A stretch of DNA of 64,000 nt, taken from NCBI GenBank assembly GCA_023375785.1, contig SZWC01000548.1, positions 258,217 through 322,216 on the forward strand. The letters are read 5' to 3'. The stretch is from Penium margaritaceum. Lineage: Eukaryota > Streptophyta > Zygnematophyceae > Desmidiales > Peniaceae. Below, one piece after another: positions 11,184 to 23,021 of the stretch; position 1 is the stretch's first letter, and each line of letters begins with the position of its first letter. The position numbers were made by a program, and so were the translations under genes. The notes below the pieces were generated by a model. The model made no database searches and was not told the origin of the DNA. It saw only the letters and a list, made by a program, of their open reading frames with translations.

Positions 11184-13391
11184 GGTGGAGAGTACGAGGC
11201 ATGCAAGGGCTGGTTGAGGCAACATGGGATCAGCCACCAGCCCACAACGCCTTACACGCCGCAGAGCAATGGTGTTGCCGAACGGATGAATCAGACCATC
11301 CTCGGCATGGTGCGTAGCATGCTCTTTGATGCAAAGCTTCCACCGCGGTTCTGGGCGGAAGCGGCAAGAACGGCATGCTATCTCGTCAACCTGACTCCTG
11401 CGGCTGCTCTGGGCAGGCGCGGAAAGAAGAAGGGAAAGCAACAGATGACACCACAAGAAGTTTGGTCAGGGAAGAAGCCGGACGCATCACACCTGAAGGT
11501 ATTCGGCTGCACCGCATGGGCAAAGGTCCAGGCGGGTGAGGGTGCCGGCAAGCTGGATTCAAGAGCACGAAAGTGCGTTATGGTGGGCTATGAGACGGCC
11601 CACAAGACATATCGCTTGTGGGACCTGGCAGGAAGAAGACTCATCACCAGCCGGGATGTAACCTTTGACGAGAGGAAACCAGGCAAGGAAGAGATGCTTG
11701 ATCCCACGGAAGCTCCAAAACAGGGAGAGTGGTTGGTGCTGCTAGAGTCAGGAGATCAAGCTCCTGAAAACTGGCAAGTGGTGCCAGTGCGGCAGGCCGT
11801 GAAGAAGAGTGGTGTGCCAGGGGGAGCGGCTGCGCAGGCTGACGCAGCGGCGAGCTCCGACACAGAGTCGGAGACGTCCGAGGCCTCTGAGACCAGCTCG
11901 GAGGCCAGTGGCTCTTCAAAAGAGGAAAATTCAACTCCAGGGCAGCCAACACCACAGGAGCAACAGCATGGCAAACATCCACCAGCAATGCAACGTCGCA
12001 GCACACGACAAAGAAAACAAACTCCAAAGTACGACGCTGACACTGGAAGCTGGACTGGACTGAGCTGGTCCTGTTTGGCTCAGGGAGAGCCGCTCACTGT
12101 GGCTGAAGCGCTGGCAAGGCCCGATGCGGCCAAGTGGAAGGAGGCGGTGGACAGCGAGCTCGCGTCCATCGAAGAAAATGGCACATGGGTGCTGGTGGAC
12201 AGACCCGCTAACGCTCACGTGGTGGGCTCAAAGTGGGTGCTCAGGTTGAAGCGGAAGCAAGATGATAGCATCGACAAGTACAAGGCAAGGGTCGTGGCGA
12301 AAGGGTTCTCACAGCGCGCAGGTTCTGAGTACGATGAGACGTTCGCACCGGTCATCACGTTTGCCTCCATCAGGTCCCTGCTTGCTGTCGCTGCCGCCAA
12401 AGACCTTGAGATCCACCAGATGGATGTGAAGACAGCCTTCCTTTATGGGAAGCTCGACAAGGAGGTGCTAATGGAGGTACCGGAGGGTGTCAAAGCACCC
12501 GAGGGTAAGGTGTGCAAGCTGGTGAAGGCGTTGTACGGGCTGAAACAGGCCCCACGGATCTGGTACAAGGAGATGGACAGCTTCATGGCTGAGATCTCCT
12601 TCGCACATTGCAAAAATGACCCTAGCGTCTATGTGCGGGAGGACGAACGTGGCTTGCTACTTGTGGCGTTGTACGTGGATGATCTTATCATGTGTTCTTC
12701 CTCGCAGGAGGCCCTCACGGACCTCAAGAAAAATCTGGCCAGCAGATTTAAGATGAAGGACATGGGACCTCTCGAGTACTACCTCGGGATTGCTGTTCAC
12801 CGCAACCGCAAAGCAGGCACCATCGAGCTCAACCAGACCAAGTACATCATGGACATCTTGAAGCGCTACAACATGGAGGACTGCAAGCCCGTCAGCACCC
12901 CCATGCCCTCCGACTGCAAGCTCTCCTCCTCCATGTCACCAAGCAACGAGGCAGACCGGCGGGAGATGCAAAACATTCCATACCAGTCCGCCGTCGGAAG
13001 CCTCATGTATGCAATGGTGGGAACACGACCTGACATTGCTTTTGCAGTGGGTCAGGTGAGCAGGTTTGTGGCCAACCCTGGGCCAGAACATTGGCAAGTC
13101 GTGAAGCGGATTTTTCGCTACCTCAAAAAGACTCGGCACGTCGGACTTCGGTTTGGAGGTCTAGAAGGATCAGACTTGCTGCGGCTGACATGCTACACCG
13201 ACGCGGACTGGGGAGGACGGATTGATGACAGGAAGTCCACCTCAGGGTTTGTTTGTCTTCTCAACGGTGGTGCGGTCTCATGGGCAAGCAGGAAGCAGGA
13301 CTGCGTCTCGCTTTCTACTGCTGAGGCGGAGTACATTGCACTCTCCGAAGTTTGCAAGGAAACACAGTGGCTTCGCAGTTTGCTTGATGAG
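11184..13391 (+). CDS. Copia B1 pol, integrase C-terminal part, reverse transcriptase and RNase H
   Basis: About 736 codons are open without a stop. In order: integrase catalytic Glu block (GGEYEACKGWLRQHG), NGVAERMNQTI, the copia integrase tail (HLKVFGCTAWAKVQAGEG), a Ser/Glu-rich linker, RT (WVLVDRPANAHVVGSKWV, FAPVITFASIRSL, HQMDVKTAFLYGKL, ALYGLKQAPRIWY, the catalytic YVDD in LYVDDLIMCSS) and RNase H (DADWGGRIDDRKSTSGF, STAEAEYIALSE). It makes double-stranded cDNA in the particle. It ends at a single-N join at 13393, so roughly 90 C-terminal residues are missing. It is the best-preserved pol in the nest. Confidence 0.93.
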
Positions 13392-13393
13392 AN

Positions 13394-13745
13394 CCCACAC
13401 ACCTTAGAAGCCAGGCCTAGGACTATATGTACCAGGCTCATTCCTCATTCTAATTACACAATCTGGCCTTAGATGCTCCTCACAGAGTTGTCCAACTAAG
13501 GAACAGTATAAAGAAGACACTGGTTGGTCTAAGCCTCAGGAGTTAGTCTTTGACTAGCACCTCGCGCGAAAGTGACCAAGTGTTAAGTGGACACAGTTGC
13601 TAGCAAGTGATTGCCTAGGAACTGCTCAGTGTGGAACCGTGATCCTGAGGGTGATATCTTCTCCTAGCTGAAATGCTAGGAGCGGACGGCAGGTGCTATT
13701 GTGTCGGCCCTGTTTTCTAGTCCGTTTGCCTCAGGCCGGTTGACA
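13394..13745 (+). repeat. 3' LTR of B1, 3' half
   Basis: It begins CCCACACACCTTAG right after the N and matches the 5' LTR from about 8442 to 8791 almost base for base (for example AAGCCTCAGG against AAGCCCCAGG). It ends CGGTTGACA before the duplication GGTAT. Confidence 0.85.
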
Positions 13746-14447
13746 GGTATTACAACCAAGAGATGATATCACGCTCAAAGCCAATGTTCCACACTGAGCA
13801 GTTCGTATGAATCACTTCCTTGCACTCTGTCCTGAGCACCTGGTCACTTTCGCGCGAGAAGCTAACTCCTGGGGCTTAGACCAACCAATGCTTCTTTAGT
13901 GTCTGCCTCTGGTGGACAACTCTGTGAGGATTCTCAAGGTAAGAACTTTACTCAATGGGAGGCAACAGACAAGATGTTATAGTCCTAGAGCCAGCCTGCA
14001 GCCTACGTGCGTAGTCGCTCCTTGGATGAGCCACTTTGGGGGCAATCTGGATTGCATCATCCCCACTGCCTGCATTGCACTCACTGTAACCATTAAGTGG
14101 CACCAACCACCAGGAAGGACCTTGGAATGTTACAAGATGTCTCTTAGAACCTTCTTGTCCCCCTTTTGGTGATAAAGAAAATTAGTCACTAGGCTGGGAT
14201 TTGACCCAATGACCTCTCATTCCAAAGACTAACTCTGGAACGTCTAAGCCACAAGGAGTTTTCCTAGGTAGTGTTTGCTGGCTATACTATCCAGTTTAGA
14301 CCAAGGGGACTTGCTCCTAAGGAGCAGTGCATGCCTTGTCTATCTGGATCAGACTTAAAGGACTTACTCTAAGGGAGCAGTACATGCCTAGTCTGTCCTG
14401 TGCCTGTCCAAATGTCAGCCGTGGACAAGGAGCATATCACGTCAACA
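13746..14447 (-). repeat. 3' LTR of F, main fragment
   Basis: Matches 23080-23792, including the block near TCTGCCTCTGGTGGACAAC. It starts on the minus strand with TGTTGACGTGATATGC at 14447. The tRNA-like part is present near 14190-14260, with a box-B-like GGTCAAATCC on the minus strand. Confidence 0.85.
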
Positions 14448-14510
14448 AACTCTTCCTTGCACCTCTGTCTTTAGGCTATGAGATATCTCCTCTCTCCAGC
14501 ATTCTTGGCC

Positions 14511-15287
14511 TCAGTCTTTGTCGGCTGTGTTGACCATACCGATGCCTCGAGTACCAGCAGAGTGCAATTCGCTGTCAAGTGCCTTTGTCATATAATCTGC
14601 GAGCATCTTCTTGATCTCCACGTATTCCAGGTCCACGATCTCCTTTGCGACCAGGTCGCATGAGTAGTGGTACTTGATGTCGATGTGCTTGGTCCACCGA
14701 GAGATGATATCATCCTGTGCCATTTTCATGGCACTCTTGTTGTCGATGCGGACCTCTATTACTTCCGTTTGTGGCACTTTCATCTTGGCAAGTAAACTGC
14801 ATAGCCATTGTGTCTCCTTGCATGCTTCTGACCGAGTAATGTACTCTTCCTCAACGGTAGAGAGGGAGACACAGTCTTACTTTCTACTTGTCCAAGAGAC
14901 TGCACCACCGTTCAGGAGGCACACATTGCCCGAGGTGGACTTTCTATCATCGATTCTTCCTCCCCAGTCGGCGTCTTTGTAGTACACTTGTCGTAGCGGG
15001 TCAGATCCCTCTTGGCCTCCAAAATTGGAGCCCCATGTATCGTGTCTTTTGTAGATAGCGCATGATGACTTGACTACTCGCCAGTGCTGTGGCCCTGGAT
15101 TGGCCACCAACCTATTCACTTGTCCTACAGCATGGCAAATGTCAGGGTGTGTTCCCATCATGGCGTACATGAAACTGCCAACAACAGACTGGTAAGAAAG
15201 TTTCTCCATCTCATGCAATTCTGCTTTTGTGCTAGAGCTCATGGAGGAGGAGAGCTTGATGTTTGTTGTCATGGGTGTGCTGATGGG
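14511..15287 (-). pseudogene. Copia F pol, RT end and RNase H
   Basis: Read on the minus strand from the A1 junction: PISTPMTTNIKLSSSM, ADWGGRIDDRKSTSGN, then a frameshift near 14880. A second frame from 14783 then reads KVPQTEVIEVRIDNKSA and SRWTKHIDIKYHYSCDL, ending at a stop at 14511. It continues exactly the reading interrupted at 21527. A purine tract AAGGAAGAG precedes the LTR at 14447. Confidence 0.87.
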
Positions 15288-16032
15288 TCTTGGGGAAGAA
15301 GCCATCCGGCTCAGTTTCAGGTCCACAGGAGAAAGTTCCAAGAAACTACTAGATGCCTGCTTCGATTGTCAATCCAACTTCTTCATTGGAAAGATCAGGC
15401 GACAAATTGTCTATGGTCCAAGTTTCAGTCCGATCTAACAGTCGGATTGAGAGATATGACTTTTCAAAGTTTGTGAGGTCATCGAGCGGCAGTACCTGGG
15501 TGACCATGGGCGATGGCTCCATGCCTTAGCCCGAGAAAAGAAAAAGGGCAAGAGGTTGAGGGTCAAGACTTGATGAGAGAAATATCCAAAAAGGTTCTAG
15601 ATTCTTGGATTGCCTTGTCAGAGTGTGCTAACTAGGAAAATGGTACCTCTCCTTACGTTTTAGGTAAGGTGAGATCATTGAGTGCTAGCCATGGATACAT
15701 GGCGATTCTCCATGGGATTGTGGTTTATGTGACCACTAGGAGTGTGCCATGAGAGCATTTTCTAGCTCTTTAGGTCGTGTGTGAGTTATCAGCCTGATTC
15801 CTAGGCTGATTTCCTCTCTTGTGTGAGATTATGGAATCTAGTGTGTGAGCCTTGGCCTCCATGGCTAAGTGGTGTAGCTTGTGAGAGGGCTGACTTGCCC
15901 AAGCTCTAGCTCTATATGTACTCCATCATTTTGAGTTATGTGGCTTCAACAATCATTCTTCAGTACAACTGATGCCCTTTTAGTCCCACATGCGCGCTGC
16001 TCCAAGGCTCCCTCTCTCCACCACTATCAACA
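15288..16032 (+). repeat. 5' LTR of A1
   Basis: A 745-bp family-A LTR ending CACTATCAACA. A TATA-like CTCTATATGTAC lies about 100 bases before the end. The first bases are TCTTGG in place of TGTTGG. Confidence 0.88.
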
Positions 16033-16034
16033 TT

Positions 16035-16047
16035 TGGTATCAGAGCC
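16035..16047 (+). promoter_or_regulatory. Primer-binding site of A1 (tRNA-Met 3' end)
   Basis: TGGTATCAGAGCC is the standard plant copia primer site, complementary to the 3' end of initiator tRNA-Met. It begins two bases after the LTR. Confidence 0.92.
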
Positions 16048-16681
16048 AAGTTTTTCCAGCTTCAGCCAGCACAAGCCGTCACTTTGAAAGGTCCGGCTTA
16101 GGGTCAAACCTTGACTAAATTTCACCATCAACCTCAGGATAATCAAGTTTGCAAGACAAGCTTTCCAACGAGCCCAAGATCGCAAAGATCCAACAATCGG
16201 ATTGAGAGGTATGCTGAAAACGAGGTCGGCCAGGGCTACACTCTTCTCTATGAGGAAGACCGTCGCCTTGTGATGACCAACACTATCTTGTTTCTTTGTC
16301 AATTTAAAACGTGGCACATGCGAATTGTAATATTTTTCCTAAGCTTTCCATTGGTGGAAAAATATTTGCATTCCATCCATTCATTTGGGAGAAACACCGT
16401 TTACAAGCTGGCTGGTCTGAGTTGGAGTAGGGGCAGAAGCATACCCTATTTTCAAGAGGACATATCTTTCAAAATTCCCTATTGATGACCCTGTTTTAAA
16501 GATCTATCTGAAAATTTTTGAGCTGAATTTTCCAGTGGTGGACTCAGTTTTTTTTTGAAATTCTGAGTCTGCTGGAATCTACAGTCCATTTTCTGTCAGA
16601 CAGATTTCTGGCAGAAGCAGGAGTAGAAGCAGGAATAGCGTCGCCACCCAAGGGCAGCATTGAGCATCACCAAAGCTCAAA

Positions 16682-17420
16682 ATGGGAGCAGAAGGCGTGG
16701 TCACAGTAGCCCGGTCCCTGGAGAGGCTGGAAGGATGCGCAAACTTCACATTCTGCAAGATCCGTACCCACCTCTTTTTCGAGGAGAGGGGCTTGTGGGA
16801 GGTGGTGAGGGGCGACGAGCGCGCTCTGCCTCCATAGGCAAAAGGAATCACTGTAGCGTAGGTCGTGGCGGGGAAGACGCCACATAAAGGTGCAGCAGAT
16901 GCAAGTTTGTCTACAACTGCAGCAGTGACATTTGAGGAATGGAAGAAGAAGGACAGGCAGGCTTATTGGCTGTTTGTTAATACCATCACAAATCCGCATC
17001 TTCAGTATGTGAGTGACAAGGCTACTATAAAAGAGGGGTGGGACATGTTGTGCAAGAAGTATGAGAGCAAGGATCCTCCATTCCTCATGCTTTTGGAGGA
17101 GAAGATGATGGCACTAAAAATGCAGGGTGGTGAAGGGATGGAGGCATACCTGGATAGTGCAAAAGGAGTTGGCGAAGCAGCTGAGAGCGGCCGACAACCC
17201 TGTGGAAGAGACGCACTTCAGTCTGCTTTTGCTGAGGGGACTCCCAACCAGATATGGCACGGTGCAAGAGACACGCGAGTGCCAGCCCACTCTCGACCTT
17301 GACTTCATCTGCACACACCAGGTACATGTGGAATTACGTCGCAATGCAGCGAAGCACAATGGCGACAACAGTAGTGAAGCAGCTTTTGTGGTTACAAGAT
17401 CACGCAACCAGCAGTAGTAA
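16682..17420 (+). pseudogene. Copia A1 gag
   Basis: The start at 16682 (MGAEGVVTVARSLERLEG) leads into the typical copia gag opening: FTFCKIRTHLFFEERGLWEV. Stops follow at about 16833 and 16857. The frame then gives AAVTFEEWKKKDRQAYWLF and KEGWDMLCKKYESKDPPF. A shift near 17130-17150 continues with VQKELAKQLRAADNPVEETH and LRGLPTRYGTVQETRECQP. It is the particle protein, now broken. A 650-bp leader precedes it. Confidence 0.83.
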
Positions 17421-20400
17421 TAGGAGTCTGGGCAGCAGAGAGGCAAGAAGAAAGGTAAATGCCACTACTGCCAGAAAGAGGGACACTACAAAAAAGAGTG
17501 TTTCAAGCTCAAGAGGGACCACAAGGAGTAGCAGCAGCAGTTGCAGCAAAAGCAACATTCTCCACAACAGTAGCAGCAATAGTCATAGTAGCGTCAGTAG
17601 CAGCTGCAGCAGCAAAATCAGGCTGGTGTTTACTACTTTGGTAATATGAACGTGGCCAAGGAGGTACGGAACCGTCTCTTCATGGCGAAGTCTGACATGT
17701 GGCAGGTGGAGAAGGCGGATCTCGCATGGTACAAGGACTCAGGGTGTACCAAGAGCCTGACACATCACAAGGAGTGATTTACGCAGCCGCTGTCCATCCC
17801 TCCCCGTCCTATCGCTCTGGGTGATGATCAGGTGGTGTATGCTGAGGGGATTAGGATTGTGGAGATGTGGTTGGAGACCCCACGTGGCATTGAAGTGGGA
17901 GTGTTCCGTGGTATGCTGTATGTACCTGATGCTACGTTCAACCTTCTCTCAGTGTCCTCTCTCACCAACACAGGACTGCGAGTCGTCTCTGATGACGACT
18001 GTGGCTATATCCTCGACAAGGAAATGGTAGAGGAGTTGGCCAGGTCGGTGAAGGAAGGCGACATGTACCGCCTGTTGGGGGCGACCAAGATCCCGCACAA
18101 GCAGAGTCTTGCAGTAGTGATGCAGGCCACTAATGGCAAAATCTGGCATGCGCGCTACGGCCACATTGGCATGCGTGCCTCGTAGCAACTTCAAACAAAG
18201 CAGATGGTACGTGACTTGCCCACCATCTCCAACGTTTAGCAGCAGTTGTGCATCCGCTGTTTGGAGGAGAAGCAGCATCGCGAGGCGTTCTCTGGAGCAG
18301 GGGAGCACGCAAAGGAGGTGCTGGAGCAGGTAGACACAAACTTGTGTGGCCTGATGCAGACCCAGAGCTTTGGAGGCTCGAGGTATTTTCACACCTTCAT
18401 TGATGATTTCAGCCGTTACAGTGCAATGCACTTCCTTTCCTCCAAGGACCAGTGTTTTGACAGGTTCGAGAAGTTCAAGGCAATGGTGGAGAACCAGACT
18501 AGCAAGAAAATCAAGGCGCTGCGCAACGACCGCGGTGGAGAGTACCTGAGCAAGGAGTTCTAGGAGTACCTCGCAGCAGCTGGCATCAAGACACAGGGTA
18601 CCGCACCGTACTCATCGCAGCAGAACGGTGTAGCAAAACGCGCCAACCGTACCATCGTTGAGTCGGCGTGCTCCATGCTGCACGCTGCTTGGCTCACATA
18701 CGATTTCTGGGCCGAAGCAGTGAGCACTACGGTATACATCAAGAACCGTAGTCCAACTAAGACGTTGGAGCAGATGACACCGTACGAGGCGTGGTTCGAC
18801 AAGAAGTCGAGCGTGGGTCATCTTTGTGCATTTGGCAGCTTGGCACACATGCACGTGCCAAAGGATAAGCGGCAGAAGTGGGATGCAAAGAGCGCGCATA
18901 TGCTGATGTGGGAGCAGATATCCTTCCTGACCCAGTCTCTCCTGATCCTTCCTCCAGTGTGACAGTGGGAGAACCAGTCTATTCTCCCATGTCTGATGTT
19001 GTGGATACAGCGACCTCATCGGGAGAAGCAGAGGAAGAAGATGTTGCACCACCAGCAATAGCAGTTGTGCCCGCAGTACCCCGCAAGCCGCCCGCTAACG
19101 CTCCAGTACCAGGTCGTAGGTACCCTCTTAGGGTGCGCTACAAGCCTGGTGAGGGCGGCTATTTCTGGATGCTACAGAAACCAGAACAGATGAACGTCGT
19201 AATTGTAGTAGATTCAGATGAGCTAGAGTCATACAAGGAGGCCATGGCTGCACTTGATGCAGCAGATTGGACGCAAGCCGTGCAGGAAGAGATACAGTCG
19301 CAGCTGGACAACAGCACGTGGGAGTTGACTGAGCATCCACCATGACGCAATGTGATCAAGTGCAAGTGCATGTTCAAGAAGAAGCGGGGAGCAGATGGCA
19401 ACCTGGAAAAGTACAAGGCGAGGCTGGTCGCCAAAGGCTACTCGTAGTAGGAAGGCATCGACTACACAGAAACCTTTGCTCCTTTTGCAAAGTTTGCCTC
19501 TGTGCGCACGATCCTTTCTTATGCAGCAGCTGAGGACTTCGAGATTCACCACATGGATGTCAAGACGGCATTCTTGAACGTTGACTTCAAGGAGGAGATC
19601 TACGTGGAGTATCCGGAGGGGTTCGTCATGGATGGCTAGGAGCACCTGGTTTGCAAGCTGCAAAAGTCGCTGTATGGCCTTAAGAAAGCGTCGCGTGTTT
19701 GGAACCAGAAGTTGGATGCGGCGCGGAAGTGCATGGGGTTTTAGCACAACGAGTGTGACTACAGCGTGTATCGCTGGCAGCATGAGTATCAGATCCTCAT
19801 CATCATTTTCTATGTGGATGACATGCTCCTCCTTTCCAACATCATGTCTGCACTGTAGGAGTTCAAGGAGGCCATGCAAGAGCGCTTCCTGATGTCTGAT
19901 CTCGGGGAAGCATCATACTTCCTTGGTATCAAGATCACCCATGACCACAAATCGCGCTGTCTCTTGCTGCAGCAGAGCCGCTACATCAAGGATGTCTTGC
20001 AGTAGTTCGGCATGGCAGAGGCTAAACCCATCAGTACCCCGCTCGAGACGCGGCATTACCTCATGAGCTTCAATGGAGAAGCGGATGCAACTCAGCGACA
20101 GAAGTACCAGAGTGTCGTCTGCAGTCTCATGTACCTGATGGTGGCAACCAACCCGGACCTTGCACAGGCTGTGAGCGTTGTGAGCCAGCACATGGTGAAC
20201 CCCGGACCTAAGCACCAGAAGGCAATGAAACGGATCTTCCGCTACCCTGCTGGAACCATCAACATCGGCATCACGTACAATGGCAACGACAACAACATCA
20301 TCGGCTATATAGATGCTGATTGGGCTTCAAGCCCTGAGGACCATAAGCCCATCTATGGACCTGTGTTCATCATGAATGGTGGGGCCATCAGCTGGTGTAG

Positions 20401-20764
20401 CAAGTGGCAGGTGGTCATGGCTACCTCAAGCACGGAAGCTGAGTACGTCTCTCTCAGCATTCGAGCCAAGGAAGCAGTTTGGTTTCAGCATCTCATGGCC
20501 GAGATGAGTGGGAGTACAACAGTTCCAGTTCCTATGTGTGTCAACAACCAGAGCGCAATCACACTCGCCAAGAATCCTGAGCACCATAAACGCACCAAGC
20601 ACATTGACATCGCATATCACTTCATCAGGCACATGGTACACGAGGATGCTATCAAACTGGACATTATTCCAACCAGCAATCAGGTCCCTGATTTCTGCAC
20701 CGATCCAGTGACCTGTGAGAAGCAGGAGTTGTGCATGAAGGCATGTGGACTCAACCCACTCTAA
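17421..20764 (+). pseudogene. Copia A1 pol (zinc knuckle, PR, IN, RT, RNase H)
   Basis: In order: the CCHC knuckle CHYCQKEGHYKKEC near 17460; a CAG-derived Gln-rich stretch (17525-17620) in which many CAG are now TAG; protease with YKDSGC near 17734; IN zinc domain (IWHARYGHIGM, LCIRCLEEKQH); IN core (FIDDFSRY, RGGEYLSKEF); RT (HHMDVKTAFLN, MALRK-type block, YVDD near 19814); RNase H (DADWASSPEDH, STEAEYVSLS). It ends LNPL with TAA at 20762-20764. Stops include TAG at 18183, 18238, 18561, 19447-19452, 19637, 19742 and 19857. Much of them fall at Gln codons. Confidence 0.9.
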
Positions 20765-20783
20765 GTGCGGCTATGTTGGAGAT

Positions 20784-21521
20784 TATTGGGAAAGGAGCCA
20801 TCTGGCTCAGTTTCAGGTTCACAGCAGCCAGTTCTAGGAAACTACCAGATGCCTACTTCGATCGTTAATCCAACTTCACCATTGGAAAGATCAGGTGGCA
20901 AATTGTCTACGAACCAAGTTGTAGGCCGATCCAACGGTCGGGAGGGAGATATGATTTTTTGAAGTTTCTGGGCTGATCAACCGGCGGTACCTGTGTGACC
21001 ATGGGCGATGGCTCCATGCCTTAGCTTGAGAAAAGAAAAAGGGCAAGAGGTCTAGGGTCAAGCCCTGAAGGGAGAAATATCCAAAAAGGTCCTAGATTCT
21101 TGGATTGCCTTGTCTGGGTGTACTGAATAGGAAAAAGGTACCTCTCGTTACTTTTTAGGTGAGGTGACATCCTTGTGTGCTAGCCATGGACACATGGCGA
21201 TTCTCCATGGGATTGTGGGTTATGTGACCTCTAGGACTGTGCCACGAGAGTATTTTCTAGCTCTCTAGGTCGTGTGTGAGTGATCAGCCTGATTGATAGG
21301 CTCATTTTCTCTCTTGTGTGAGATTATGGACTCTAGTGTGTGAGCCCTAGCCTCCATGGCGAAGTGGTGTGGCTTGTGAGAGGGCTGACTTGCCCAAGCT
21401 CTAGCTCTATATGTACTCCATCACTTTGAGTGATTCAACAACCATTCTTCAGCACAATGGATGCCCTTTCAGTCCCACATACTCGCTGCTCCAAGACTCC
21501 CTCTTTCCTCAAGTTCCAACA
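20784..21521 (+). repeat. 3' LTR of A1
   Basis: A 738-bp family-A LTR from TATTGGGAAAGG to AGTTCCAACA. It is preceded by a purine-rich stretch and followed by the target duplication ATCGG. Confidence 0.9.
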
Positions 21522-22868
21522 ATCGGCTTGCAGTCCTCCATGTTGTAGCGCTTGAGGACCTCCAGGACGTACTTAGTCTGGTTCAGCCTGATGGTGCGTG
21601 TTTCTTGATTACAGTGGACGGCTATCTGGAGGTAGAATTGGAGCGGACCCATATCCTTCATCTTGAACTTGTTGCTAAGATTTGTCTTCAGCTTGTTCAA
21701 CAGCTCGACTGACGACAACCATATGATCAGGTCATCCACGTACAGTACAACCTGAGTCAAGCCTTGCTCATCCTCTCGTACATAGACACTAGGGTTGTTC
21801 TGACAGTGGGAGAAGGTGAGCCTGGCCATGAAGCCGTCCATTTCCTTGTACCACATCCTTGGGGCCTGTTTCAGCTCGTAGAGTGCTTTGACCTGTTTGC
21901 AAACCTTGTCCTCTGGAGCTTTCACTCCCTTAGGCACTCTCATCAGCATTTCTTTGTCTAGCTTCGTGTAGAGAAAATCTGTCTTGACATCCATCTGGTG
22001 GACCTCCAGATCTTTTGCAGCAGTAATGTCCAACATGTATCTGATGGAGGCAAATGTGACGACAGGCGCAAAGGTCTCCTTGTACTTTGAGCCTGCACGC
22101 TGGGAAAATCCCTTCGCCACAACTCCAGCCTTGTACTTGTCGATAGTACCATCCAGCTTGAACTTTTTCCGGAGTACCCATTTTGACCCCACCACATGTG
22201 CGTTTGGGGGCCAGTCCACCAGGACCCATGTCCCCTTCTCTTCAATGGGTGCGAGTTTGCTATCAAGTGCCTCCTTCTACTTGGCCGCATCTGGCATGTT
22301 CATAGCCTCCGTTACGGTCACAAGCTCTCCCTGAGCAGAGCATGACCAGCTCAGCATCTTAGCATCGTACTTGGGCAGAGGATTCTTCTGGCGTGTACTA
22401 CGACGGAGTGTTGTTGGTGGTGTTTCAAGGCTGGGTTGCTTCTGATACTCCTGCGCTGCCAGTGATCCGTTGTTTGAGGAAGAGCCACCGGCCTCAGAGT
22501 TTGACTCAAAGGCCTCGGACGACTCAGAATCAGTGTCAGAGTCCGTCGTTGTGTCTCCCTACAGCACCATCCTTCATTGGCACCATCTGCGAGTTCTCAG
22601 GTGCCTGATCACTCGACTTGAGCAACACAACCCACTCTCCTGATTTGGGAGCATGGACAGGATCCTGCGACTCTCCCTTGCCTCGGGTCCTTTCTTCAAA
22701 CTCGACATTTTGGCTCCTCATGAGCTTTCCAGCCGCTTGGTCCTACAACCTGTACGCCTTGTGTGCAGTGTCATATCCGACCATTACATACTTGCAAGCG
22801 CGTGTATCCAGCTTGCCACTTCCTTCTCCTGCTTGGATCTTTACCCAAACAGTACAGCCAAAAATCTC
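21522..22868 (-). pseudogene. Copia F pol, integrase tail and RT
   Basis: On the minus strand: FGCTVWVKIQAGEGSGKLD (integrase tail) right after the gag remnant, a linker with Ser/Glu-rich sequence, then RT with WPPNAHVVGSKWVLRKK, YKETFAPVVTFASIRYML, VHQMDVKTDFLYTKLDKE, ALYELKQAPRMWY and the catalytic block YVDDLIIW. A TAG near 22277 replaces a Trp codon. The frame runs to YNMEDCKP, cut by A1, and resumes at 15287. The integrase core and zinc domain are absent. Confidence 0.88.
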
Positions 22869-22972
22869 ATGACAATCTCAAATTGCCATTTCCATAAGGG
22901 AAAACCTGTCTTTGTGAACTTTAACATCCCACCATTGACCTGTTCAAGAGTGAGCATTGTGAGTGTCGTCAT
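22869..22972 (-). pseudogene. Copia F gag remnant
   Basis: ATG at 22972-22970 opens MTTLTMLTLEQVNGGM and continues to FPLWKWQFEIVM, the start of a family-E-like gag. After about 34 codons the sequence jumps to the integrase tail, losing about 2 kb compared with E1 (roughly 34775 to 36808). The leader before it is only about 50 bases long, against 430 in E1 and B1. Confidence 0.82.
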
Positions 22973-23004
22973 ACTGCTTATTTGCTTATCTGCTTCAAAG
23001 GGTT

Positions 23005-23020
23005 GTGGGCCCATAACTCT
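23005..23020 (-). promoter_or_regulatory. Primer-binding site of F (half-tRNA type)
   Basis: On the minus strand the LTR end TTGACA is followed by AAGAGTTATGGGCCCAC. This is one mismatch from the site in B1 and E1. Confidence 0.7.
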
Positions 23021-23021
23021 T

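Larger units (their letters stand above)
8103..13745 (+). mobile_element. Ty1/copia element B1, nested in F's 3' LTR
   Basis: B1 has perfect flanking duplications GGTAT (8098-8102, 13746-13750). It contains a 689-bp 5' LTR, a half-tRNA primer site, a leader, gag, pol and a 3' LTR partly lost at a single-N join. The coding capacity looks far better preserved than in C or F, with an uninterrupted frame from 11184 to 13391. The two LTR stretches that can be compared (8442-8791 and 13394-13745) look almost identical, so the insertion is recent. Its true length is unknown because of at least four assembly joins. Confidence 0.85.
15288..21521 (+). mobile_element. Ty1/copia element A1, complete but decayed, nested in F
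   Basis: A 6234-bp element with LTRs of 745 and 738 bp, a tRNA-Met 3'-end primer site, gag, PR, IN, RT, RNase H and a purine tract. The flanks ATGGG (15283-15287) and ATCGG (21522-21526) are a 5-bp duplication with one mismatch. It splits F's RT inside the codons for the CKPISTP motif. Many stops make it inactive. Confidence 0.92.

Noticed and set aside
10563-13472. A single 969-codon protein spanning the N gap
   Set aside because: The frame before the gap is not the integrase frame. The true frame starts at 10148 before the gap and at 11184 after it.
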